From positions 1-64,000 of the forward strand of contig CANRHR010000004.1 in the NCBI GenBank assembly GCA_947630475.1: a stretch of 64,000 bases of DNA, in the 5' to 3' direction. Positions 1-7,841 of this stretch are shown piece by piece. Every line of letters begins with the position of its first letter. Within the stretch, counting starts at the first letter, position 1. This stretch comes from an uncultured Clostridia bacterium (GTDB lineage: Bacteria; Bacillota; Clostridia; Lachnospirales; CAG-274). The notes beneath the pieces were generated by a model. The model had not been told where the DNA came from, searched no databases, and saw only the letters and a program-made list of their open reading frames with translations. The translations under genes and the position numbers were made by a program.

Positions 1-51
1 AACGACCAAGATCATTCTTAGTCGCTTTGCATAAATTTATTTTTATATTTT

Positions 52-71
52 TGTCTAACTTTTTGGGGTCA
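52..71 (-). repeat. Possible IS3-family (IS150-group) terminal inverted repeat
   Basis: On the minus strand this reads TGACCCCAAAAAGTTAGACA, which resembles the ends of IS150-group IS3 elements as I remember them. It lies about 50 bp beyond the purH stop, and any element would extend to the left out of the window. The 50 bases between it and the edge show no convincing transposase start. The rest of 1-119 holds nothing else I recognise. Confidence 0.3.
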
Positions 72-119
72 GATCATCAGTGATGGTTATGATTTCTTGC
101 ACAAAATGTTTCGTTGGCA

Positions 120-1676
120 TTAATGTCTGAAATGACGCATATTTGTAAATACCATTGCTATGCCGTATTTATCACAGGCATCTATGGAGTCTTGATCTCT
201 TACAGATCCTCCGGGCTGAATAATGGCTGTTATGCCTGCCTTTGCCGCCGCTTCCACACAGTCGTCAAATGGGAAAAATGCATCGGAGGCAAGCACGGCG
301 CCTTTAACGGTATCTGCGCCAAGCTGATTAGTGCCATGCTCTATTGCTTGATTGGCTGCCCAAATTCTGTTTACCTGACCCGGCCCTATGCCGACAGACT
401 GTTTATCTTTGCCGATAACTATAGCGTTTGATTTTGCATATTTAACTATTTTCCAAGTAAAGATTAAATCTTCCATTTCTTTTTGAGTAGGCTTGCGCTT
501 TGTAACTACTTTTAAATCATCTTCATTAAGAATCCGGTTGTCAATATCCTGTATAAGCATACCTCCTGAAACCTTTTTTATGTCATAGGCATTTTCCGGC
601 TGCTTCATTTCGAGATTGGAAAGCTTTAAAAGTCTGATATTCTTTTTCTTTGTCAAGATATCCAGAGCTTCTTTGGTGAAGCTTGGAGCAAGAACAATCT
701 CAAGGAAGATTTTACTTATTTCCTGCGCTGTTTTTTCATCAATTTCTCTGTTTGCGCATACAATGCCGCCAAATATTGAAACGGGGTCAGTGTTGTAAGC
801 CTTAACATAAGCGTCATAAATGTTGTTTGCACAGGCAACGCCGCATGGGTTTGAGTGTTTGCAGGCAACTACCGTAGGTTCGCTGTATTCTTTAAGAAGC
901 TCAAGAGCGCCGTGAGTATCATTTATGTTGTTAAAGGAAAGCTCTTTTCCGTGAAGCTGCTCTATTGAGGTTAAAAGACCGCTGCAAGGTCCTATTTCTT
1001 TATAAAAAGCAGCCTTTTGATGAGGATTTTCGCCATATCTCATATCCTGGAGCTTTTCAAAGGTAATGCTTATTGTATCGGGGTATTTTTCAATTCCGGC
1101 TTTATCTCTTAAATAATTTGCTATAACAGTGTCATAATGAGAGGTATGATTAAAAACTTTAGCAGCAAGATAAAAATTTGTTTTAACGCTTACTTTGCCG
1201 TTTTCTTTTATTTCATCTATAACCTTGGAGTAATCGGAAGGATCTGTAATAACAGAAACATCCTGATAATTTTTTGCCGCTGCCCTAAGCATGGCGGGGC
1301 CGCCTATATCTATATTTTCTATGGCATCTTCGAGAGAAACGCCGTCTTTTAATATAGTCTGCTTGAAAGGATAAAGGTTTATAACAAGTATATCGATAGG
1401 ATCGATATTAAGCTCTTTAATTTGTTTCATATGTTCGGGGTTGCTTCTCATAGCAAGAAGACCGGCGTGGATATTTGGGTGAAGAGTTTTAACTCTTCCG
1501 TCGAGGCACTCCGGAAATCCGGTTACGTCGGAAACACTGATAACGGGGATACCTGCCTGATGAAGAGTTTTGTATGTTCCTCCGGTAGATACTATTTCGA
1601 TTTCAAGTTCGGTAAGTTTTTTTGCAAAATCAACGATTCCTGTTTTGTCAGAAACGCTTATTAAAGCTCTTTTCAT
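120..1676 (-). CDS. purH: Bifunctional AICAR formyltransferase / IMP cyclohydrolase PurH
   Basis: PurH catalyses the last two steps of de novo purine synthesis: formylation of AICAR to FAICAR with 10-formyl-THF, then ring closure to IMP. The N-terminal 200 residues form the MGS-like cyclohydrolase domain (start [13 protein letters not shown]). The C-terminal transformylase domain carries YGENPHQ near residue 214 and the catalytic Lys-His pair in KHSNPCG near 273. The length, 518 residues, is normal for the family. I chose the ATG at 1676 rather than the one at 1694 because GGAGA sits just upstream of it, inside the longer frame. It is the last gene of the minus-strand run that begins with secA, separated from the glycosyltransferase by 96 bp. 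No other pur gene is visible; the downstream side leaves the window. Confidence 0.97.
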   Translation of the reverse strand: MKRALISVSDKTGIVDFAKKLTELEIEIVSTGGTYKTLHQAGIPVISVSDVTGFPECLDGRVKTLHPNIHAGLLAMRSNPEHMKQIKELNIDPIDILVINLYPFKQTILKDGVSLEDAIENIDIGGPAMLRAAAKNYQDVSVITDPSDYSKVIDEIKENGKVSVKTNFYLAAKVFNHTSHYDTVIANYLRDKAGIEKYPDTISITFEKLQDMRYGENPHQKAAFYKEIGPCSGLLTSIEQLHGKELSFNNINDTHGALELLKEYSEPTVVACKHSNPCGVACANNIYDAYVKAYNTDPVSIFGGIVCANREIDEKTAQEISKIFLEIVLAPSFTKEALDILTKKKNIRLLKLSNLEMKQPENAYDIKKVSGGMLIQDIDNRILNEDDLKVVTKRKPTQKEMEDLIFTWKIVKYAKSNAIVIGKDKQSVGIGPGQVNRIWAANQAIEHGTNQLGADTVKGAVLASDAFFPFDDCVEAAAKAGITAIIQPGGSVRDQDSIDACDKYGIAMVFTNMRHFRH

Positions 1677-1772
1677 TTGATAATCTCCTTCCATAATACA
1701 AAAAGCCGGTTTAAAAACGGCAAAATCAATTTTGTCAACATAAAATAAAGCTGCCGGGTTATTTCGTATGCT

Positions 1773-2465
1773 TTAATCCGACAAATAATATTTTTTATTT
1801 TTTCTTATATTTAATATTTCTTTAAAAAATGGAATGGAATCCTTTATAAGATTCACTCTGGAATCATCATCATTATTCCATATAACAGGTATTTCTTCTG
1901 TTTTAATATTATACAGCTTGGCTATATAAAGATACTCCACATCAAACGCCCATCTGTTGACCTTTTGCTTAGAAATAATCAGCTCAGCCGCATTTTTTGA
2001 TAAAAGCTTAAATCCGCATTGAGTATCTCTAAATTTTAACCCTGTTAAAACTCTTATAATCAAGTTGGATATAAAGCTTGATAAATTTCTCATAAAGGAT
2101 TTTCCATTTACATCAGATGTATTCATGGTTCTGGAGCCAATTACGATATCTGCATTTTTTTCAAGAGCGGCTTTAATTGCGCAAAGATCGGTAGAAAGAT
2201 CGGCGTCCATAAAAATAATCTTTTCTCCGCAGGCATTTTTTATTCCGGTTTTAACGGCAAAGCCTTTGCCCATATTTTTTTCGTAACCTACAGCTTTTAT
2301 TGAACTTAACTGTTTTAATATTTTCCCCGTATCATCTGATGAACCATCATTTACACAGATTATTTCATATTCAGTGTTTAACTGTTCCATATATTTTTTT
2401 ATTTCAGCTGTATTTTTTATAAGCTTTTTCCCTTCGTTATAGCAGGGAATAACAATAGAAATCAT
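1773..2465 (-). CDS. Family 2 glycosyltransferase (dolichyl-phosphate-mannose synthase-like)
   Basis: This is a 230-residue GT-A fold glycosyltransferase. It begins MISIVIPCYNEGK, followed by the NDGSSDDT nucleotide-sugar motif and a metal-binding DADLSTD near residue 90. The conserved RNLSSFISNLIIRVLTG and DTQCGFKLL segments are typical of DPM1-like and undecaprenyl-phosphate glycosyltransferases, which load a sugar onto a lipid carrier at the inner face of the membrane. There is no C-terminal membrane pair, so it resembles the short, soluble DPM1 type. AAGGAG precedes the ATG. The gene starts 19 bp after the pseudouridine synthase stop, so it is very probably cotranscribed with it. The sugar and acceptor cannot be told from sequence. 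Confidence 0.85.
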   Translation of the reverse strand: MISIVIPCYNEGKKLIKNTAEIKKYMEQLNTEYEIICVNDGSSDDTGKILKQLSSIKAVGYEKNMGKGFAVKTGIKNACGEKIIFMDADLSTDLCAIKAALEKNADIVIGSRTMNTSDVNGKSFMRNLSSFISNLIIRVLTGLKFRDTQCGFKLLSKNAAELIISKQKVNRWAFDVEYLYIAKLYNIKTEEIPVIWNNDDDSRVNLIKDSIPFFKEILNIRKNKKYYLSD

Positions 2466-2484
2466 TTTTTGCTCCTTATTAATA

Positions 2485-3450
2485 TTAATTATAAAATATA
2501 TCGATTATTTTTTTTATAACCGCAGGGGGTTCGGCAAAGAAGCTTTGCCCATACAGATAATCGATAGATGAATTTTTTTGTTTGAAAATTATTTCACAAC
2601 AGTGAAGCAATTGATTTTCAAGTCCAAACCTTTTTTTAAGCATGGCGTTAAAGGCGGCGTCGCCGTATTTTCTGTCACCTGCGACGGGATATCCTGCCTT
2701 TTTAAGGCTTGCTCTTATCTGATGCGATTTGCCTGTTATAAGTTTTAATTTTAAAAGTGTCATACCGTCTTTGCAGGCTATGGCATTATAAAGGGTTTTT
2801 ATTTCCTTTAAGCCATCGGCAGGCGAATCGTATATTTCAACTGTGTTATCGCTGTTTTTTTTGTGATAGCCTTTTATTTCTCCGTTTCCCTCGAGCCTGC
2901 CTTTTACAACGCAGAGATAATATTTATCTATTTCTTTGCCGGCAAATGCTCTGTTTAAATCCTGCACGGAGGCAAGGGTTTTTCCCATAACAACAATTCC
3001 GCTTGTGTTTGTATCAAGACGGTTGCATATGGCAGGCTTAAAGACGGCGGTTTTATCTGTTTTGTATTCGTTTTTTTGGTAAAGATAATATAAAAGCTGA
3101 TCGTTTAGCGTATTTGAAGGATTGTTTTTGTTGGGGTGAACGCAAAGCCCCGAAGGTTTTGAACATATCAAAATATTTTTATCCTCATACACAATTGTAA
3201 AATTTTGATCTGTTTTTTTCACAGCTTTTTCCTGCGCAAATTTATTTATGGTTTCGCATGACAGATACATTGAAACTAAATCGCCGTCTTTTAAAATTTC
3301 GTTTCCCGATGCTTTTTTTGAGTTAAGCTTTATTCTTTTTTTCCTCAGCATTTTATATATAAATGCCTTGGAAACATTATTAAAATATTTAAGCAGATAT
3401 TTGTCAAATCTTTGGTTTTGTTCTTGAGCGGTAATTTTAATTTCATTCAT
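2485..3450 (-). CDS. RluA-family 23S rRNA pseudouridine synthase
   Basis: This 321-residue RNA pseudouridine synthase has an N-terminal S4 RNA-binding domain (about residues 10-75; FDKYLLKYF, KKRIKLNSKKA) and an RluA catalytic domain. The catalytic aspartate lies in NRLDTNTSG, where most members have HRLDxxTSG. KSHQIRASLKKAGYPVAGD is the conserved RluA C-terminal motif. The family isomerises uridines in 23S rRNA; whether this one acts like RluC or RluD cannot be decided here. No clear ribosome-binding site precedes the ATG at 3450, which lies 41 bp after the prfB stop, so coupling with prfB is possible. Confidence 0.9.
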   Translation of the reverse strand: MNEIKITAQEQNQRFDKYLLKYFNNVSKAFIYKMLRKKRIKLNSKKASGNEILKDGDLVSMYLSCETINKFAQEKAVKKTDQNFTIVYEDKNILICSKPSGLCVHPNKNNPSNTLNDQLLYYLYQKNEYKTDKTAVFKPAICNRLDTNTSGIVVMGKTLASVQDLNRAFAGKEIDKYYLCVVKGRLEGNGEIKGYHKKNSDNTVEIYDSPADGLKEIKTLYNAIACKDGMTLLKLKLITGKSHQIRASLKKAGYPVAGDRKYGDAAFNAMLKKRFGLENQLLHCCEIIFKQKNSSIDYLYGQSFFAEPPAVIKKIIDIFYN

Positions 3451-3491
3451 AATTTTTTTATTTTAGATACAACAAAATATATTTTACAACG

Positions 3492-4599
3492 TTATGAATT
3501 GCTCCATTTGAGATAAGCGTTTATAAATCTGTCTATCTCTCCGTCCATAACTGCTTGTGTATTGCCGGTTTCTTCGTTTGTTCGATGATCCTTAACCATA
3601 TTGTAGGGCTGAAAGACATATGAGCGTATTTGACTTCCCCAGCCTATATCCTTAACTTCTCCCCTTATATCGGACAGCATTGCGCTTTGCTCCTGAAGCT
3701 TCAGCTCATAAAGCTTTGCACGAAGCATTTTCATAGCGGCGTCCTTGTTTTGAAACTGTGAACGCTCGTTTTGGCACTGCACAACGGTGTTTGTCGGTAT
3801 ATGGGTAATTCTTATTGCAGATGAGGTTTTGTTTATATGCTGACCTCCCGCTCCGCTTGAACGGTAAGTATCTATCCTCAAATCATCGGGATTTATGTCA
3901 AGCTCTATTGTATCGTCTATTTCAGGCATTACATCACAGGAGGCAAATGAAGTATGGCGCCTGCCTGAGGAATCAAACGGAGATATTCTTACTAATCTGT
4001 GTATGCCTTTTTCGCTTTTAAGATATCCAAAGGCGTTTTCTCCGTTTACCTGCAAAGTAACCGATTTTATGCCTGCTTCATCGCCCTCCAAAAAATCAAG
4101 GGTTTCATAAGTAAAGCCATGCTTTTCGATCCACCTTGTGTACATCCTCAGAAGCATACTTACCCAGTCGCACGCTTCTGTTCCGCCTGCTCCGGAATGA
4201 AGAGTAAATATACAGTTATTTTTGTCGTATTCGCCCGTAAGAAGAGATGAAATTTTTAAATTTTCATAATTTTGCAAAAATTCATCTTTAAGCGGCAAGA
4301 CTTCTTCAAGTATGCTTTCGTCATTTTCTTCTATTCCCATTTCTATGAGGGTCATAAGATCATCATATTTTGCCTTAAGGCTGTCAAAGCCTTCTATTTT
4401 GCTTTTAAGCTGCTTTGTGCGCTGAAGAATCTCCTGAGCTTTATTCATATCGTTCCAAAAATCGGGGTCTCCCGCAAGCTCTTCAAGCTCCTGAACCTTT
4501 TGCGCCGCACCTGCGACGTCAAAGTGAATCCCCCATTTCCTGCAAGTTTTTTTCGTATATCTGCAAATCGGAAGCAAGCTGTTCCAATTCAAGTATCAT
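3492..4599 (-). CDS. prfB: Peptide chain release factor 2 with programmed +1 frameshift
   Basis: RF2 reads UGA and UAA stop codons and triggers peptidyl-tRNA hydrolysis. The gene has two pieces. A 26-codon leader frame starts at the ATG at 4599 (MILELEQL...MGDSL) and ends at an in-frame TGA at 4521-4519. Translation must shift +1 at CTT TGA C and continue as DVAGAAQKV. A GGGGG run five bases upstream of the CTT serves as the internal Shine-Dalgarno stimulator. The shifted product is 368 residues. It contains the SPF anticodon-like tripeptide (RISPFDSSG) and the catalytic GGQ loop (SSGAGGQHINKTSSA). Because RF2 terminates at UGA, low RF2 favours the shift, so the gene is autoregulated as in most bacteria. 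AGGAAGTGA precedes the leader ATG, 31 bp after the secA stop. Confidence 0.96.
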
Positions 4600-4630
4600 T
4601 TATATCACTTCCTGTCTGTATTTTTTTAAA

Positions 4631-7450
4631 TTAAGCTTCTTTGCCGCAGCAGTGTTTGTATTTTTTGCCGCTGCCGCATGGGCATGGATCGTTTCTGCCT
4701 ATTTTGGGTTCACTTCTCTTTTTTGGGGCTTTTACCAATGATACATCAAGGTTTGTAGCGATAGGCTTTGCTACCTGCTCTCTTTCGATTAAAACACTTG
4801 GCCTTATGCTGAAGAGAGCCTTAATGGTATCATTTTGAATGTTTTTGCTTAAATCATCGAACATATCATAACTCACAAATTTATATTCTATTAAAGGATC
4901 TCTTTGTGCATATGCCCTAAGAGAAATACCCTGACGCATATGATCCATTTCATCTATATGATCCATCCATTTTTGATCTACCACTTTAAGCAGGATCGTT
5001 CTTTCAGCCTCACGGATTTCTATTTCATCAAAAGACTCTTCCTTTTTGGAGTAAACTTCCAAAAGCTGAGAATAAATTTTTTGAGCAAGCTCGTCTCTGT
5101 CGATGGCTTTTTTATCTTCATCGTTTATTGACGGCTCATCTATTTTAAAAATTGATGAAACGGCGTTTTTAAGCGCATTTATATCCCATTGTTCGGGTTC
5201 CGCCTCATTGGGGCAGTAGATATTAATTAAGCTTTGAATATCTTTTTCTACCCTTTGTTTTGTACTTTCGGCAAAGTCGGCTTCTTTGCTTTTATAAAAT
5301 TCGGCTGCCTCTTCGTAAATTCTTTCTATGAGGTCCTCTCTTTTAAGGTTTTCCTTGTCATTATCGGAAAGCGTTATATTTTTAATATGGAGCATGGGAA
5401 TAAGCATTTCGTTAAGACCTATAATATCCCATTCTTCGGGGTATGAATTTTCGGGGCAGTATCTTTCAACAAAATTTTGGATTACGGACTTAAGCATATT
5501 AAAAATTTTATCCCTAAGATTAGCGCCCAAAAGCACTTGCTTTCTTTCGGAATATATTATTTCTCTTTGTTCGTTCATAACCTGATCGTAATCAAGCAGC
5601 CTTTTACGAATTGAGAAATTATTGCCCTCAACCTTTTTTTGTGCGTTTTCTATGGATTTTGTAAGCATTTTATGTTCGATAGGCTCATTTTCATCAAGCC
5701 CAAGAGCATCTATAACCTTTGCAACCTTGTCGGAGCCGAAAAGGCGCATAAGATCATCTTCAAGAGAAATAAAGAAGCGGGATTCTCCGGGATCTCCCTG
5801 ACGGCCGGAACGACCTCTTAACTGATTGTCTATTCGTCTTGCCTCGTGTCTTTCGGTGCCTATGATTTTTAAGCCGCCAAGCTCTGCAACTCCCTCTTCA
5901 AGCTGTATATCCGTACCACGTCCCGCCATATTGGTAGCTATTGTTACGGCGCCTTTTCTTCCGGCAAGAGAAACTATTTCAGCTTCTTTTTCATGATATT
6001 TTGCATTTAAGACCTGATGCTTTATTCCTTCGTTTTTAAGCATTTTGCTTAACTGCTCCGATTTATCTATTGTAATTGTGCCGACAAGAACAGGCTGACC
6101 TATTTCATATGATTTTTTAACTTCCTCTACAATGGCCCTGAATTTAGCGGCTTCATTTCTGTAAACAACATCGGAATGATCTTTTCTTATTACGGGCTTG
6201 TTTGTAGGGATACATACAACGTCCATGCCGTATATCTGTCTAAATTCAGCTTCTTCTGTTTGGGCTGTACCTGTCATACCGGATTTTTTGCCGTATTTAT
6301 TGAAAAAATTCTGAAAAGTTATTGTTGCAAGAGTTTTGCTTTCTCTGTTTACAACAACTCCTTCTTTTGCTTCTATTGCCTGATGGAGCCCGTCGGAATA
6401 ACGCCTTCCTTCCATCATACGCCCTGTAAATTCATCAACTATGATTATTTCGTTTTTTGAATTTATAACATAATCTTTATCGAGATGCATATTATTGTTG
6501 GCTTTAAGAGCGTTGTTTATGTGGTGCTGAATATCCATATTTTCGGGATCGGCAAGGTTTTCAAGGCCAAAATAGCTTTCAGCCTTTTTAACGCCCTCCT
6601 GAGTGAGCGTGGATGTTTTGGCTTTTTCATCAACAACAAAATCCCCTTCTTCCTGTATTTCTTCTCTTACAAGGGGATTAAGGGCATCATCTTCATTTAA
6701 GATCCTGCCTTTTTTAAGTGTTTTTACAAATGCATCGGCAGCTTTATAAAGATAGGTTGATTTATCGCTGCTGCCGGAGATTATAAGCGGGGTTCTTGCT
6801 TCGTCTATAAGTATAGAGTCAACCTCGTCTATTATAGCAAAGGCGAGCTCACGCTGAACCATATCTTTTTCATAAACAACCATATTATCTCTAAGATAAT
6901 CAAAACCAAGCTCGTTGTTTGTGGCATAGGTTATATCACAGTTATATGCCTGCTGTCTTTCAAGCTTTTCCATATCATGAAGTATAACGCCAACGCTCAG
7001 GCCAAGGAACTGATGTATTCTGCCCATATTTTCGGCATCTCTTTTTGCAAGGTAATCGTTTACGGTTACTATATGAACGCCTTCGCCTGTAAGGGCGTTT
7101 AAATAAGACGGAAGCGTAGCCACAAGGGTTTTGCCTTCGCCCGTTTTCATCTCTGCTATTCTTCCTTGGTGAAGAACAATGCCGCCTATTAGCTGCACGT
7201 CAAAATGGCGCATTCCGGTAACTCTTACGCTTGCCTCTCTTACAACGGCGAATGCTTCGACAAGCAGATCATCAAGGGATTCACCCTCGGAATATCTTTT
7301 TTTAAATTCGTCTGTTTTAGCCCTTAACTGCTCATCGGAGAGCTTCTGCATATCCGCTTCAAGGCTGTTTATCTTTTCAACAATCGGCTTTATGCGCTTA
7401 ATTTCTTTATCGCTGTAGCTGCCGAATACTTTTTCCATAATACCAAGCAT
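4631..7450 (-). CDS. secA: Preprotein translocase ATPase SecA with duplicated wing segment
   Basis: SecA is the ATPase motor that pushes preproteins through SecYEG. Seen in order: Walker A GEGKT (residues 104-108), the DEVD box near 210, the preprotein-binding insertion, the second helicase motor ([24 protein letters not shown]), the helical scaffold/wing, and a C-terminal zinc-binding SEC-C motif ([13 protein letters not shown]) that docks SecB or ribosomes. At 939 residues it is about 80-100 longer than the usual Firmicutes SecA. The excess is explained by an 81-residue-period tandem repeat in the wing, about 659-727 and 740-808: each copy has YCP, then E-[EQ]-W-D, and ends in a charged YxKKE-type helix. 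AGAGGTG precedes the ATG. It is the first gene of the operon leading through prfB to purH. Confidence 0.98.
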   Translation of the reverse strand: MLGIMEKVFGSYSDKEIKRIKPIVEKINSLEADMQKLSDEQLRAKTDEFKKRYSEGESLDDLLVEAFAVVREASVRVTGMRHFDVQLIGGIVLHQGRIAEMKTGEGKTLVATLPSYLNALTGEGVHIVTVNDYLAKRDAENMGRIHQFLGLSVGVILHDMEKLERQQAYNCDITYATNNELGFDYLRDNMVVYEKDMVQRELAFAIIDEVDSILIDEARTPLIISGSSDKSTYLYKAADAFVKTLKKGRILNEDDALNPLVREEIQEEGDFVVDEKAKTSTLTQEGVKKAESYFGLENLADPENMDIQHHINNALKANNNMHLDKDYVINSKNEIIIVDEFTGRMMEGRRYSDGLHQAIEAKEGVVVNRESKTLATITFQNFFNKYGKKSGMTGTAQTEEAEFRQIYGMDVVCIPTNKPVIRKDHSDVVYRNEAAKFRAIVEEVKKSYEIGQPVLVGTITIDKSEQLSKMLKNEGIKHQVLNAKYHEKEAEIVSLAGRKGAVTIATNMAGRGTDIQLEEGVAELGGLKIIGTERHEARRIDNQLRGRSGRQGDPGESRFFISLEDDLMRLFGSDKVAKVIDALGLDENEPIEHKMLTKSIENAQKKVEGNNFSIRKRLLDYDQVMNEQREIIYSERKQVLLGANLRDKIFNMLKSVIQNFVERYCPENSYPEEWDIIGLNEMLIPMLHIKNITLSDNDKENLKREDLIERIYEEAAEFYKSKEADFAESTKQRVEKDIQSLINIYCPNEAEPEQWDINALKNAVSSIFKIDEPSINDEDKKAIDRDELAQKIYSQLLEVYSKKEESFDEIEIREAERTILLKVVDQKWMDHIDEMDHMRQGISLRAYAQRDPLIEYKFVSYDMFDDLSKNIQNDTIKALFSIRPSVLIEREQVAKPIATNLDVSLVKAPKKRSEPKIGRNDPCPCGSGKKYKHCCGKEA
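5030..5478 (-). repeat. secA: Intragenic tandem duplication in secA (81-codon period)
   Basis: The codons for the Cys of the two YCP motifs lie at 5458-5456 and 5215-5213, exactly 243 bp (81 codons) apart. The two copies span about 5478-5273 and 5233-5030. Their proteins align over about 68 residues ([15 protein letters not shown] versus [15 protein letters not shown], then FYKSKEADF versus VYSKKEESF), but the DNA has clearly diverged, so the event is old and not an assembly artefact. Confidence 0.85.
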
Positions 7451-7506
7451 GGTAACACCTCTTCTGATTCTGTCTATTTCTATCTATAAAATATAACACA
7501 TAGTAT

Positions 7507-7536
7507 AGTGTAACAGAAATATATATATTAATGCAA
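7507..7536 (-). promoter_or_regulatory. Probable sigma-A promoter of secA
   Basis: The minus strand reads TTGCAT (-35, 7536-7531), an 18-bp AT-rich spacer and TACACT (-10, 7512-7507), about 60 bp upstream of the secA start. It lies between the secA start and the repeat element that follows clpC. Confidence 0.6.
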
Positions 7537-7597
7537 GCCTTATTTGCAAATTGAGCCGTGAAATCGATTTTTATCTGATTTTTTGGCAAAGCAAATC

Positions 7598-7827
7598 AAA
7601 ACCACGCCTAAAAGACGTGGTCAGACTGTCAATAAACCCTATTTTAACAAAGTAATTTAAAGCGTCGCAGACTTTTAATCCGCAGCAGGAATTCATTTCT
7701 GCGAGGAAAACAGCGAGTTTCAAGGGATTTTTAATCCCAATGGAATGAGCTGTTTATACATCTGTTCCTTCTCGAAAAAGTCCACTTGGACTTTTTCGAC
7801 ACTAAAACCACGCCTAAAAGACGTGGT
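7598..7827 (+). repeat. Interspersed repeat copy 1 with flanking duplicated hairpins (secA-clpC gap)
   Basis: The core, 7622-7803 (182 bp), starts CAGACTGTCAATAAAC and ends in a perfect hairpin (TCGAAAAAGTCC / GGACTTTTTCGA) followed by CACT. Its ends are an imperfect inverted repeat (ACTGTCAATAA against AGTGTCGAAAA, 8 of 11). It is bounded on both sides by an identical 24-bp sequence containing ACCACGCCTAAAAGACGTGG, at 7598-7621 and 7804-7827. No open reading frame is inside. Related copies lie at 31938, 40592 and 54813. It fills most of the 391-bp gap between secA and clpC. Confidence 0.85.
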
Positions 7828-7830
7828 TTT
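7804..7830 (-). terminator. Hairpin terminator after clpC
   Basis: On the minus strand this reads AAAACCACG, then a short loop, then CGTGGTTTT, 12 bp past the clpC stop codon: a short stem followed by a T run. The same sequence occurs again at 7598-7621 on the far side of the inserted repeat. Confidence 0.65.
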
Positions 7831-7841
7831 AGTTCAATGTA

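Noticed and set aside
3492-4599. prfB as a frameshifted or mis-assembled gene
   Set aside because: The break is the known programmed site CTT TGA C with an upstream G-rich ribosome-site-like stimulator.
7598-7827. CRISPR array or tandem repeats in the gap between secA and clpC
   Set aside because: There are only two direct repeats around a 182-bp element that recurs elsewhere; no regular spacer series and no cas genes.
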